64,000 nucleotides of DNA, from NCBI GenBank assembly GCA_903827375.1, contig CAIKHZ010000079.1:1-64000 (forward strand), written 5' to 3'. This document shows, one piece after another, positions 1 through 9,400 of the stretch. The position numbers and the translations under genes are program-made. Numbering within the stretch: position 1 is the first letter of the stretch; each line of letters opens with the position of its first letter. The notes under the pieces are model-generated. The model saw nothing but the letters and a program-made list of their open reading frames with translations. It was not told the origin of the DNA and did not search any database. Origin of the DNA: Akkermansiaceae bacterium. GTDB taxonomy: Bacteria; Verrucomicrobiota; Verrucomicrobiia; Verrucomicrobiales; Akkermansiaceae.

Positions 1-28
1 CAATCCCCAATCCCCAATCCCCAATCCC
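1..28. repeat. Heptamer tandem repeat (CAATCCC)x4
   Basis: Four perfect head-to-tail copies of CAATCCC open the window, followed by looser C/T-rich text that runs to the first start codon at 56. The repeat lies directly upstream of the BatA/VWA gene and may continue to the left of the window. Its function is unknown. It looks like a slippage-prone intergenic tract. Confidence 0.85.
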
Positions 29-55
29 CTGTCTCCTGTTCCCTGACTCCCGACC

Positions 56-2149
56 ATGGGCTTGCTCTCGCCATTTCTGTTAGCCTGTAGTGCCGCTCTG
101 GCGCTGCCGTTGTGGCTGCACTTGAGGCGCAAGCGGCGACAGACACCTGTGGAATTTCCGTCACTGCGCTATTTGAAGATGGCAGCGGCCCGCATGAAGC
201 GGCAGGCACGCGTCGAGGACCTTGGCCTGCTGCTGCTACGCCTGCTGTTGGTGGCTATGCTGGCACTCGCCTTTGCCCGCCCGGTCCTTCGCTCGACAAG
301 CAACTGGTTGGGCGCGGGACGCAAGGTGGAAGCAGTGGTGGTCATCGACGCCACCGCCAGCATGGCCTGGCGCGGGCCCGATGGCAGCCGCCTTGATGCG
401 GCCAAACAATTGGCCCGCGAGTGGATCAGAGGGCTCGATACCACTGACGCAGTGGCGCTGTGGGTCCTAACGGACCAATTGGATCCGGTGGTGCCAGTGC
501 CCATCACCGATCGCAGCCAGGTGATCAGGATGTTGGAGGCCATTACTCCGTCGGAGGGCTCATCGAGCCTCGCCCCGGTTTTCACCGCGGCACGCGAATG
601 GGCGGCCACCCGCGGCCTCAACCGCAAGGAATTGCTGGTCATCACGGACAACCAGCCAGCCGCTTGGGACTGGCCCGCTGAGGGATTTTTCCGGCGGGAC
701 TGGCAACGCAGCCGCACGAGCCTGGTCCTGCTGGCACCCGATCAAATGCGCCCTTCGAACATCAGCGTCGCCGCCGTCGAATGGGACGAACGGGCACTGC
801 GCGCAGGCACATTGCTCACCGGCGTCGCCAGACTCGTGAACCACGGCGACGCGGCGGTGAATGATTTGCTGGAATGCCGACTCGCCAACCAGACGGTGTT
901 GCGCAAGCCGGTGACGCTGGCAGCCGGCGGCTCACTGGAGGTGCCTCTCGCCATACCGGTTCCGATGCAGGACACTCCGGTGCTCACCGGCGAGGTCGCG
1001 CTGGCAGGGGACTCGCTCGCCTGTGACGACCACTGGTACTTCGCCCTACCGATGCGGCACGTCTTCCATGCGCTGATCGTCGATCGCAATGGCGGCATGG
1101 GCGGCGGCATGCGGGAATCATTTTTTCTGGCGAAATCCCTGGAAGCGGGAGGGGCCGGCAAAGCACAGACGATTGCCGCCGATGCCTGGAGCGCACAAGC
1201 GACCGAGGGCGTGGATACGGTGTGGTTTACTGGCGGAGCCGTGGCGGGTGCCGGCTCATGGGAGAAAGCGCTGGCATTTGCGGAAGCGGGCGGCACGGTG
1301 GTCGTCAGCGCCGCCTCGCCACCTGACCCATTGCCCAAGGCTTGGCCAGTGAGCGCAGGCGAAGAAATCAGCCTGCCTGCTGGTCGGATGGCCACCCGCT
1401 TGCTGGTGCCCAGCCATCCGCTGTTCGACGGGCTGTGGAGCGAACAAACGCCATTTCCTCCGCTTCCCCAGAAAACCGTCAGGCGCTGCATTCCTGTGGC
1501 CGCAGGAAAAGTGCTCGCCACCCTCGCCGGCGAATTCCCCTTATTGGTCGAGGTGCTCCATGGCAATGGGCGGGTACTCTGGCTCAATGCCAGTGCCGAC
1601 CGCTCTTGGGGTGACTTGCCGCTCTCGCCGGCCTTTGTGCCGCTCACCCAACAGATGGCCCGAGCCCGTGAACTCGCCATGCAAACAACCACCGCTTGTT
1701 GGGTCGGCGAGGCATGGCCAGATCTGACAAAATTTCCCGGTGAAGCGGCTTGGCCCTCCGCAGCGGACGGCAATGCGACGCCTCGCATGCTGCACAGTGG
1801 TGTGTACGACGCGCTCGGAAAAACCGGCAAAGCCCAGTGGCGCTGCGCAGTGAACGTGCGCCGCGCTGAGTCCGACCTGCGGCCACTGGATCCCGCCAAA
1901 CTGCAAGCAATGCTGCCCGGACGTGTCGCCGCAGGGGCCAAAGGACTGCGCGAGTGGCTCGAAGAAAGCCGTCGCGAGGTGCCGCTGTGGCCTTGGTTGT
2001 TAGCGGCTGCAGCATTGCTATTTCTAACTGAAGGATGGGTCAGCGCGACTTCTGCCAAACGGCGCATGGCGGCAGCGAGCGGCGGGGTTCCGCTGGTCGA
2101 GCGGCCGCGCTTCCGTGCCAGAGCCATTGGAGGGAAACCCGAACCATGA
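56..2149 (+). CDS. BatA/VWA-domain membrane protein
   Basis: This 697-residue protein begins with the BatA N-terminal domain: a hydrophobic segment near residues 3-20, a basic stretch, then a second membrane segment near 57-76. A von Willebrand factor A domain follows, with a MIDAS-type DATAS motif at residues 98-102 (canonical form DxSxS). A last membrane segment lies near the C-terminus (WPWLLAAAALLFL). Such proteins usually sit in MoxR-DUF58-BatA operons, where an AAA+ ATPase is thought to act with VWA proteins on envelope functions; the left-hand partners would be outside the window. The stop overlaps the next start in an ATGA junction, so the two genes are probably translationally coupled. 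The substrate or partner cannot be read from the sequence. Confidence 0.85.
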   Translation: MGLLSPFLLACSAALALPLWLHLRRKRRQTPVEFPSLRYLKMAAARMKRQARVEDLGLLLLRLLLVAMLALAFARPVLRSTSNWLGAGRKVEAVVVIDATASMAWRGPDGSRLDAAKQLAREWIRGLDTTDAVALWVLTDQLDPVVPVPITDRSQVIRMLEAITPSEGSSSLAPVFTAAREWAATRGLNRKELLVITDNQPAAWDWPAEGFFRRDWQRSRTSLVLLAPDQMRPSNISVAAVEWDERALRAGTLLTGVARLVNHGDAAVNDLLECRLANQTVLRKPVTLAAGGSLEVPLAIPVPMQDTPVLTGEVALAGDSLACDDHWYFALPMRHVFHALIVDRNGGMGGGMRESFFLAKSLEAGGAGKAQTIAADAWSAQATEGVDTVWFTGGAVAGAGSWEKALAFAEAGGTVVVSAASPPDPLPKAWPVSAGEEISLPAGRMATRLLVPSHPLFDGLWSEQTPFPPLPQKTVRRCIPVAAGKVLATLAGEFPLLVEVLHGNGRVLWLNASADRSWGDLPLSPAFVPLTQQMARARELAMQTTTACWVGEAWPDLTKFPGEAAWPSAADGNATPRMLHSGVYDALGKTGKAQWRCAVNVRRAESDLRPLDPAKLQAMLPGRVAAGAKGLREWLEESRREVPLWPWLLAAAALLFLTEGWVSATSAKRRMAAASGGVPLVERPRFRARAIGGKPEP

Positions 2150-4299
2150 CATCTAACTGGATTTTCTGGGCACTCGCGGCCGGCGTGATCGGATTTTCAG
2201 CGTGGACCTTGCTCGGGTTGCGCCGAGATCCTGAACCGCGCCGCGCCGCGTGGCTGGCTGGCTTGCGCGGCACCGCCGCCATCTTGTTAGCGTGGATCGT
2301 GCTCCAACCCCAATTCCGCCGCCGCGAGTCGGTGGCCGAACGACCACTCGTCGGCGTTCTCGTCGATGCCTCGCAAAGTATGAACGACGGCCCAAGCTCC
2401 AGCCCGCGGAGTGCTGTGGCCCGCGAGTGGCTGGACTCGGCTGCCATGCGCAAGGCCCGCGAAACCTGCGATTTGCGGTACTTCTCAATCACCCAAAATT
2501 TGGCAGAATCCGTGCCGGGCGATCTCCATTTCGACGGCACCGCTTCAAGCATCAATCTTGCACTGGACGAGTGGGCACGCCGCTATGGCCACCAGAATGC
2601 CGCCGGATTGGTCCTTCTGTCCGACGGCTTGGACACCGGCGGAGCTCCCCCTGTTAGCCTCAGTCTGCCGTGCTGGGTGATGGAAGTGGAACCTCCCAGC
2701 CCGGCCATCGCCGCGCGGGTCACCATCTGGCAGGTCGAACCTCCCCGCCACGCGATTGCTGGCGCTGAGACCAGCGTGCGCGTCGTGCTCCAAGGCTGGG
2801 GCGTCGAGGGCAAAGATATTCCTGTGGAGCTGTGGAGCGAGGGCCGAAAACTCGCCGAAAAACGAGTGCGCTTCAACCGTCGCGGCGAGGTCAGCGAGGC
2901 CCTGCTGCCGATCCTCCCCGAACGCCCGGGCACTTACGCTTTTGAAGTCCGCGTTGACACTGCTGCTGCCGACGCCGCCGCGAAATCTCAGCCCTTCGTC
3001 TTGGCCGTCAGGCAGGAGAGCCGCAGCGTGCTCTTGCTCAGCAACACACTCGGCTTCGAGGGCAAATTCTTGCGCCGCGCTCTAACCACCGACCGCAATG
3101 TGCGCCTCGACAGCTTTGCCCGTTGGCAGGACGGTCGCTGGGCCAGCCTTGGCGATGGCGGCAGCACGACCAAAGATACCCTCGACCTCAGCCCCTCAGC
3201 CCTCGCCTCTCGCGCTGCCGTGATCTTGGCCGATGTGAGCCCCGAAGCCCTCAATCCCTCGCAGTGGCAGGCGCTCGCCGACTACGCCGGCAAGGGCGGC
3301 GGCCTCGCCGTGCTTGGTGGCCCGAATCTATTGGGCTCGCCGCTCGCCGCTGCAACACTCGGCCGGGTGCTGCCGGTGCCGACTCCCGCGCCACATCGCG
3401 ACGGACGTTTTGGCGTTCGCCTAACTGACGCCGGGCTGCGCCATCCAGTGTTCGGCCCGTTGTTTGAAGCGGTCAAGGAGTTCCCTGCACTGCAAGGGGC
3501 CAACTCCGCCACCGGCGTCGCAAGCAACGCCCAAGTCCTGATGGAAACCATCGCCGACGGCCAGGCCAGGCCCCTGGTCGTCGTCAAACAACAAGGCGCA
3601 GGTCGCGTCGCAGTCGTCCTCAGCGATACCCTCTGGCGCTGGCGAGTCGCCGCCCCAGGATGGACCGGCAAACTCTCCGTCTATGACACGTTCTGGGGGC
3701 AGTTGCTAGACTGGCTTGCCCCCGATCAGGAAGGCTTGCAAAGCAGCGGGCGCATCGAATTGACGTCCGAGCGCCCGTTCTATCGACAAGGCGACAAGGC
3801 CACCGTGCAAGCTGAATGGATCGGCAAGGGTGTGGCACCATTTAAGTCGTTAGATTCAACCGTCAAAGACCCGTCAGGAGCTACCAAACCCATGCAGTTG
3901 CAAACCGCCGTCTGGCGCAACCCTGAGGGCCGCCGCATCAGTGGCTTTCGTGGCGAAATAGTCACTTCTGCCACCGGCGTGTATGAAGTTGACGCCCATG
4001 CCGCATGGAACGGCGGAGAGGCGCGGGCCAACACCCGGATCGCGGTGGCAGCATCGCCTGAAGAACGTCGTGGCGAGGCACCCGACGCCGAGTTCCTGCG
4101 TGCGATCGCCAAGCAAAGCGGAGGCTCCTATTTTGCCCGCGGCGAAGGCGACAAATGGCTCAAAATGCTGCCTAAAGCCAATCACCTAACCGAGCGGGAA
4201 GTCATCACCGACGTCTGGAACCACCCGCTAGCCGCGATCATTCTATTGGCATGTCTCTGTACCGAGTGGTGGCTGCGCCGCAGCACGGGGCTGGCGTGA
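2146..4299 (+). CDS. VWA-domain protein with glutamine-amidotransferase-like region, membrane anchored
   Basis: The protein has 717 residues. I chose the ATG at 2146 because it overlaps the previous stop (ATGA) and gives two clean N-terminal membrane segments (about residues 5-24 and 36-54). An upstream in-frame start at 2035 would add a basic tail lying inside the previous gene. A VWA domain with the MIDAS motif DASQS (residues 74-78) follows. The middle part (residues about 300-460) has the alternating strand and Gly-rich pattern of the GATase-1-like domains common in this family in Planctomycetes and Verrucomicrobia, without an obvious catalytic Cys. A C-terminal membrane helix lies just before the end. 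It pairs with the BatA/VWA gene upstream and has the same presumed envelope role. Confidence 0.8.
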   Translation: MTSNWIFWALAAGVIGFSAWTLLGLRRDPEPRRAAWLAGLRGTAAILLAWIVLQPQFRRRESVAERPLVGVLVDASQSMNDGPSSSPRSAVAREWLDSAAMRKARETCDLRYFSITQNLAESVPGDLHFDGTASSINLALDEWARRYGHQNAAGLVLLSDGLDTGGAPPVSLSLPCWVMEVEPPSPAIAARVTIWQVEPPRHAIAGAETSVRVVLQGWGVEGKDIPVELWSEGRKLAEKRVRFNRRGEVSEALLPILPERPGTYAFEVRVDTAAADAAAKSQPFVLAVRQESRSVLLLSNTLGFEGKFLRRALTTDRNVRLDSFARWQDGRWASLGDGGSTTKDTLDLSPSALASRAAVILADVSPEALNPSQWQALADYAGKGGGLAVLGGPNLLGSPLAAATLGRVLPVPTPAPHRDGRFGVRLTDAGLRHPVFGPLFEAVKEFPALQGANSATGVASNAQVLMETIADGQARPLVVVKQQGAGRVAVVLSDTLWRWRVAAPGWTGKLSVYDTFWGQLLDWLAPDQEGLQSSGRIELTSERPFYRQGDKATVQAEWIGKGVAPFKSLDSTVKDPSGATKPMQLQTAVWRNPEGRRISGFRGEIVTSATGVYEVDAHAAWNGGEARANTRIAVAASPEERRGEAPDAEFLRAIAKQSGGSYFARGEGDKWLKMLPKANHLTEREVITDVWNHPLAAIILLACLCTEWWLRRSTGLA

Positions 4300-4521
4300 A
4301 TCACTGCATGGCCGAAACATTTTGGAGCCCTTCGGCTGCGCTCAAGTGTCGTTTCACCGACCGTGTCAGCCTGCGGATTCTTTCGCAGATTCTTGGTCAC
4401 TTGGGCTTTGCCCCCCGCCTCAACCTGAGAAAATTCTGCCGAACCAAAACCATGCCCTCTTGGCGCGGCTGAGCCATGAAAGAGTCGAAACATCTGCGCG
4501 TAAAATTGACCTTATCTTACC

Positions 4522-7314
4522 ATGATCCGCCACCTGCTCTTTGCTGCCATTGTCCTGCCCGTCTGTGCCCAACCCGCACCCAATCCCGATCCTAACGGAA
4601 TCCTGCGCAAGCCCATTCCCGACAAATTAATCGTACTCACATTCGACGATGCCTGTGCCAGCGGTTATACCGTGGTGGCACCAATCCTGAAGCCGTTGGG
4701 ATTCAATGCCTCGTTCTATGTCTGCGACTTCGATTCGTTCAAAACACGCAAGGACTGGTACCTGACCTGGCGGCAGATGAGCGAACTGGATCGCAGGGGC
4801 TTTGAAATCGGCAATCACACCGTGGGCCATGGCGGCGGGATGGACAATTACCTCGCCATGGAGGATGAGTTGTTTGCAAACAACGGTCCCAAAATGACGA
4901 CCGTCTGCTGGCCGCTCTATGGGGTGGTCTGGAATATTTGTCCGGATCTCGCCAAGAACGGCTATACTTTCGGCCGGGGGGGCCATGAGCGTCCATACCG
5001 GCCGACGCTGGATAATCCGTTTGATGTGCCGTCGTTTACGATCACGGAAAGTCAACCAATCGAGGAGTTCGTTAAAAAAGCGAAGCAGGCCTGCCAGGGC
5101 CGGGTGGTCGTCTATTGCTTCCACGGTGTGCCCGACATGGAACATGGATCTGTTGGAGTTGAGCCAGCAACCTTCAAGGTGATGATGCAGTATCTGAAGG
5201 ACAACAACTACAAGTGCATCGCCATGCGCGACCTAGCCGAATATATGGATCCGGCAAAGGCCGCGAAGCTGCCGCCCCCAGCGAATGAGGTCAAGGCCGA
5301 AGAGCCGTTCCTGACCAACAAGGACGACAAACCATGCGGAGTGGTCGTCAAGGCCGTTAAGCCCAATCCCGAACCGGAAAAGAAGCCTGAGCCCGCCAAG
5401 GCGTCGCTCACCAAAGCCCCTGCTGTGAAGGCGATCAGCAGCGACAAGCCCAACGTTTTCACCTGGAGCAAGGCGGAAGCCGGCAATTGGAGTGATGGCC
5501 CCAAATGGACGAACAATCTCTCTAACGGATCCGCGCCGCTTGCGGCTGGTCAAGCGGACTATGTCCTCAACTTCGAGCAACCCGGAAAGTATGATGTGAC
5601 GCATGACCTGGAGGAAGGGTTCCAGATCAACCAGCTCAATCTGCGCGTGGGCCAGGGGAATGCCCTGAAGCTCAATGGCAAAGGCATCAAGTTTGTCGGC
5701 GAGCAGGCGAGCATCAATCAGAATTCAATTTTCACCGACGACAGAATCAACCTGCCCATCAATCTCACGTCAAATGTCACGGTCAATTCGTATGGTCACA
5801 ATGACTCACACCCTGCCGCCCGGCTCATCATCGCAGGCTTGATCACCGGGACTGGTGGACTGATCGTCAACGATGGCGGACCTCTCTTCATTACCAATTC
5901 GTCCAACACATACAGCGGTGGCACCATCATCAACAGTGGCACGCTTAATATGGATAGCTGGTCGAATGGCAAACCTGGAACACTGGGAACCGGGCCGGTA
6001 ACTCTGAATGAAGGCGCGACATTGGCACCTTGTGGCGGGATATGCACCAATCCCCTGATTTTAAACGGCGGCACGATCGAAGGCAACTTCACCTGGAACG
6101 GGCCTATTACCTTGAACGGCATTGCTGAAATTGCCGGGTTTAATTTGAATTTGAATAACATCAGCGGTGGCATCAGCGGGCCGGGCGGGCTTACCGAGCT
6201 TGGTATTCAGGGCAACTTCGGCAGGAATAACTTCGGCACGGTGTACCTCTGGGGCGTCAATACCTACACCGGTCCCACCACGGTTCGTATGGCAAAGCTG
6301 TTCATCAAAAAAGCCGCGTCACTTTACAACGCTGACACCGCGCAATGGACCCCGTCGAAAATCAGCGTCCACCCCGGGGCCACACTGGTGCTAAGCGCCG
6401 GCGCTGCGGGCGAGTTCAGCGGAGAACAAATCGGCACGTTGCTCAAGAAGCTAACCGAATCGGTCAACAACAACGGCTTGATGGCCGGTTCCATTGTGTG
6501 TCTGGATACCGCCAATCCGAAGGATATAGTCACGGTTTCGGCCAACATCTCGGATTCAAAGGGTCCTGGTGGCGGCGCGTTCCTCATCAAGAAATGCGGG
6601 GCCGGAACCTTGCAAATGACTGGCAAAAATACTTATACGGGCCAGACGATTCTTGAGAGCGGTGCGTTGAGTCTTTCGTCATTCAACAGCAGCACCAAAG
6701 GCAAAGGCAATCCTAACAGTAGCTTGGGTTCGCCGACAGATATTGAGTCCGGCGAGATTATCGTCGGCGAGGAAGACAAGGAAGGTGAGGCAGCGCTGAT
6801 CTATACTGGACCGGGCGAAACCACCGACCGCGTGATAAATCTTGCGGGCAAAAAATCCACTCTGACCCTTGATCAATCCGGCAGCGGTCTGCTCAAACTA
6901 ACCAGCACATTTGTGCTATCAGGCTACGGTGCCGACAAGACGATTGTGCTCAAGGGAGATACAGCCGGCACAGGTGAGATCGTCGGCAACCTGTTCAATC
7001 CGCATGACCGAGCAGGCAAGGCGATAACCGCCGTCACCAAATCCGGCACAGGCACCTGGGTGCTCTCCGGGACTAACACATACAGCGGCGCGACAACCGT
7101 GAAGCAGGGCACGCTGTCGATTGCTAGTGTGAAGAGCCTTGGCGAGAAGACTGATGTCTCTATTTCCGAAGGTGCAATGCTGGAGTTAAACTTCAAGGGT
7201 GACGTGAAGATAGCTAAACTCTATCTTGATGGAAAAGAACAATCCGCCGGAACATATAGCTCGGCGAATGCTCCTAAGTTCATCAAGGGCAAAGGCATCC
7301 TTAAACTTCAATAA
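4522..7314 (+). CDS. Secreted NodB polysaccharide deacetylase fused to PATR repeats (copy 1)
   Basis: The 930-residue protein has a short signal peptide ending near VCAQP. A NodB deacetylase domain (about residues 33-250) carries the metal-site motifs TFDD (D42, D43) and HTVGH (H99, H103), an RGGH segment and a late FHGVPD histidine. These fit metal-dependent removal of acetyl groups from a polysaccharide. A Lys/Pro/Glu-rich linker (about 275-300) leads into a beta-helix-like region of autotransporter-associated repeats of the NTYSGG...INSGTL type. The last 30 residues have the usual PATR ending (LYLDGKEQSAGTY...GKGILKL). There is no autotransporter barrel, so the repeats probably act as a surface stalk or binding module. 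Paralogues lie at 14224 and 17474. No good ribosome binding site is visible before the ATG. Confidence 0.88.
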   Translation: MIRHLLFAAIVLPVCAQPAPNPDPNGILRKPIPDKLIVLTFDDACASGYTVVAPILKPLGFNASFYVCDFDSFKTRKDWYLTWRQMSELDRRGFEIGNHTVGHGGGMDNYLAMEDELFANNGPKMTTVCWPLYGVVWNICPDLAKNGYTFGRGGHERPYRPTLDNPFDVPSFTITESQPIEEFVKKAKQACQGRVVVYCFHGVPDMEHGSVGVEPATFKVMMQYLKDNNYKCIAMRDLAEYMDPAKAAKLPPPANEVKAEEPFLTNKDDKPCGVVVKAVKPNPEPEKKPEPAKASLTKAPAVKAISSDKPNVFTWSKAEAGNWSDGPKWTNNLSNGSAPLAAGQADYVLNFEQPGKYDVTHDLEEGFQINQLNLRVGQGNALKLNGKGIKFVGEQASINQNSIFTDDRINLPINLTSNVTVNSYGHNDSHPAARLIIAGLITGTGGLIVNDGGPLFITNSSNTYSGGTIINSGTLNMDSWSNGKPGTLGTGPVTLNEGATLAPCGGICTNPLILNGGTIEGNFTWNGPITLNGIAEIAGFNLNLNNISGGISGPGGLTELGIQGNFGRNNFGTVYLWGVNTYTGPTTVRMAKLFIKKAASLYNADTAQWTPSKISVHPGATLVLSAGAAGEFSGEQIGTLLKKLTESVNNNGLMAGSIVCLDTANPKDIVTVSANISDSKGPGGGAFLIKKCGAGTLQMTGKNTYTGQTILESGALSLSSFNSSTKGKGNPNSSLGSPTDIESGEIIVGEEDKEGEAALIYTGPGETTDRVINLAGKKSTLTLDQSGSGLLKLTSTFVLSGYGADKTIVLKGDTAGTGEIVGNLFNPHDRAGKAITAVTKSGTGTWVLSGTNTYSGATTVKQGTLSIASVKSLGEKTDVSISEGAMLELNFKGDVKIAKLYLDGKEQSAGTYSSANAPKFIKGKGILKLQ

Positions 7315-7319
7315 CGGGT

Positions 7320-7505
7320 ATGACAAACTGTGACATCCTTGGATCGGCTCAAGTTTTCAAACAAGTCCGGGCCTTCACCGAGCACGGCGCGTTGATGGCC
7401 GCCATGGTTCTGAGCAGTCCCCGCGCCGTCGCCATGAGTGTGTATGTCGTCCGAGCCTTCATCCTAGAACCAAAGAACAAGAAACACAAATCAATAGGCT
7501 CATGA
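7320..7505 (+). pseudogene. ORF6N-domain protein C-terminal fragment
   Basis: The 61-codon open frame contains the stretch VRAFTEHGALMAAMVLSSPR, followed by a conserved-looking A-V-A-M-x-V-Y-V-V-R-A-F. This matches the end of the ORF6N domain, whose usual form is YAFTEQG.AMLSSVLNSERAI...IMR.F. ORF6N proteins are phage-like DNA-binding proteins of about 180 residues, so only the tail remains here. It lies between the first deacetylase and the fucosidase and overlaps the fucosidase start by 4 bases. I infer a remnant of a mobile or phage gene inserted into the locus. Translation of the fragment is possible but unsupported. Confidence 0.55.
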
Positions 7506-9391
7506 AAAAAATGATCATCGCATGGCTGGGTCTGGTCGTCACCCCGTTGATGGCGGCAGACAATGGGGTGCCGCCGAAGCCGTATGGCGCGGTGCCAAGC
7601 GCGGCGCAATTGCGCTGGCACGAAGACGAAATCATCAGTCTGGTCCACTTTTCCACCATTACCTACGCAGACAAGGAATGGGGTTATGGTGACGAGCCGG
7701 CCACGTTGTTCAATCCAACCGCTTTCGACGCGCGACAGATTGTTAGGTCTGCCAAGGACGGCGGCGTGAAACTGTTACTGCTGGTCACCAAGCACCACGG
7801 TGGCTTCTGCCTGTGGCCGAGCAAGTATAACGATACCTACACGGTGAAGAACAGCCCGTGGCGCGATGGCAAGGGCGATATGGTCAAGGAACTGGTGGAC
7901 GCCTGCCGTGCCGAGGGCCTGAAGGTGGGGTTTTACCTTTCGCCGTGGGACCGCAACCACAAGGACTATGGCATGCCGGAGTATGTCACGTATTTCCACA
8001 ACCAGCTTCGCGAGTTGCTCACTAACTATGGCGAGATCCATGAAGTGTGGTTTGATGGCGCCAACGGCGGCGACGGTTGGTATGGCGGTGCCAAGTGCAC
8101 CCGCCGCATCGAGGCTGAGAAATACTACCAGTGGGACAAGGTCATGGCGATTGTCAGGGAATTGCAGCCCAAAGCGGTTTGTTTCAATCGTGAGGACATC
8201 CGCTGGGTGGGCAATGAAAACGGCACCGCCGGCGATCCCTGCTGGGCCACCATGAATGGCGATGGCGAAGGCAGTGGCGTGCGCGGCGGTTCAATCTGGA
8301 TGCCCGCAGAGTCCGATTTCCCCCAACGCAACGGTTGGTTCTGGCATCCCAATGATCATACGAGATCGCCCGCCGATCTGCTAGGCCGCTACTTCGCCTC
8401 CGCCGGCCGCAACACAGTCATGAACATCGGCATCGCTCCTGATAGACGCGGCCTGATCTGCGAGGATGACGCCGCTGCTCTGAAAGGATTCGGCGACCGC
8501 GTCCGTGACATCTTCGCCACCAACCTGGCGACCTCTGCCAAAATTACCGCCAGCAACTCGCGGCCCGGGTTTCCACCCGACAATCTGATAGATGCCAAAC
8601 CCGCCACGTATTGGGCGAGTGACGACGACATGCTCACACCATCGGTGACGCTCGACTTCGGCAAACCAGTCACCTTCAGTGTGATCAGTCTGCGTGAATA
8701 CATCCAACTCGGCCAGCGAGTGGATGACTGGGCGTTAGATTTATGGGACGACGGGGTATGGAAAGAATTTGCCGCAGGCACCTGCATCGGCGCGCACCGA
8801 CTCTGGCGTGGTCAGCCGATCACGACCGGCAAGATCCGCCTGCGCATCACCAAGGCCGCGGCGTGCCCGGCCCTCGCCGAGTTTGGCGTCTATCTGGAAC
8901 CGGAAGCGAGCCGCCGCGAAGCTGGCAAAGCGCTAGCCAATGCGATGGAGACGGGCCTGCCCAAGACCGGTTGGAAGATCGTCTCTACCAGTTGCAAAGG
9001 AGAAGGCGAACTTGTAGGCAACGCCATTGATGGCAATCCCCGCACCCTGTGGTCCACACATGATAAGGCCGGGCATCATTCGCCGCCGCAGGAGGTCGTC
9101 GTGGACATGGGCGAGTCCCACGAATTGTCCGGCTTCCTCTATTTGCCGCGACAAGACTCGATCACCGCCGGCAATGTGGACCGCTACGCTTTCTATGTGA
9201 GCGCGGATGGTAAGGAGTGGGGCAATCCGGCGGCGCAAGGTGAATTCGGCAATATCCTCGCCAATCCAGTCCAACAGAAAGTCACGTTCGACAAACCGGC
9301 GACCGGCCGCTACTTCAAATTCGTCGGTCTGCACAGTGCTGACGCCCCATTTATCTGCGTCGCTGAACTCGGGGTGACCGCAACGAAATAA
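7502..9391 (+). CDS. Alpha-L-fucosidase, GH29, with two discoidin-like C-terminal domains
   Basis: The 629-residue protein has a clear signal peptide (MKKMIIAWLG..., cut near PLMAA). Residues about 25-345 form the GH29 catalytic barrel, with the conserved TKHHGGFCLW (residues 96-105) and FYLSPWD segments and WFDG, whose Asp185 is the expected nucleophile. It should release terminal alpha-L-fucose from glycans in the periplasm or outside the cell. Two F5/8-type C (CBM32-like) domains follow, about 348-462 and 480-628, and probably bind sugar. The next gene begins 9 nt after the stop, which suggests one transcript with the GH2 and (alpha/alpha)6-barrel genes. The fucosidase assignment is firm at family level. 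The preferred linkage cannot be told. Confidence 0.93.
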   Translation: MKKMIIAWLGLVVTPLMAADNGVPPKPYGAVPSAAQLRWHEDEIISLVHFSTITYADKEWGYGDEPATLFNPTAFDARQIVRSAKDGGVKLLLLVTKHHGGFCLWPSKYNDTYTVKNSPWRDGKGDMVKELVDACRAEGLKVGFYLSPWDRNHKDYGMPEYVTYFHNQLRELLTNYGEIHEVWFDGANGGDGWYGGAKCTRRIEAEKYYQWDKVMAIVRELQPKAVCFNREDIRWVGNENGTAGDPCWATMNGDGEGSGVRGGSIWMPAESDFPQRNGWFWHPNDHTRSPADLLGRYFASAGRNTVMNIGIAPDRRGLICEDDAAALKGFGDRVRDIFATNLATSAKITASNSRPGFPPDNLIDAKPATYWASDDDMLTPSVTLDFGKPVTFSVISLREYIQLGQRVDDWALDLWDDGVWKEFAAGTCIGAHRLWRGQPITTGKIRLRITKAAACPALAEFGVYLEPEASRREAGKALANAMETGLPKTGWKIVSTSCKGEGELVGNAIDGNPRTLWSTHDKAGHHSPPQEVVVDMGESHELSGFLYLPRQDSITAGNVDRYAFYVSADGKEWGNPAAQGEFGNILANPVQQKVTFDKPATGRYFKFVGLHSADAPFICVAELGVTATK

Positions 9392-9400
9392 ATAAGAATT

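Noticed and set aside
742-2127. 461-codon open frame on the minus strand
   Set aside because: It lies antisense to the BatA/VWA gene, shows no recognisable domain and has the Ser/Thr/Ala-rich composition of a GC-rich shadow frame.
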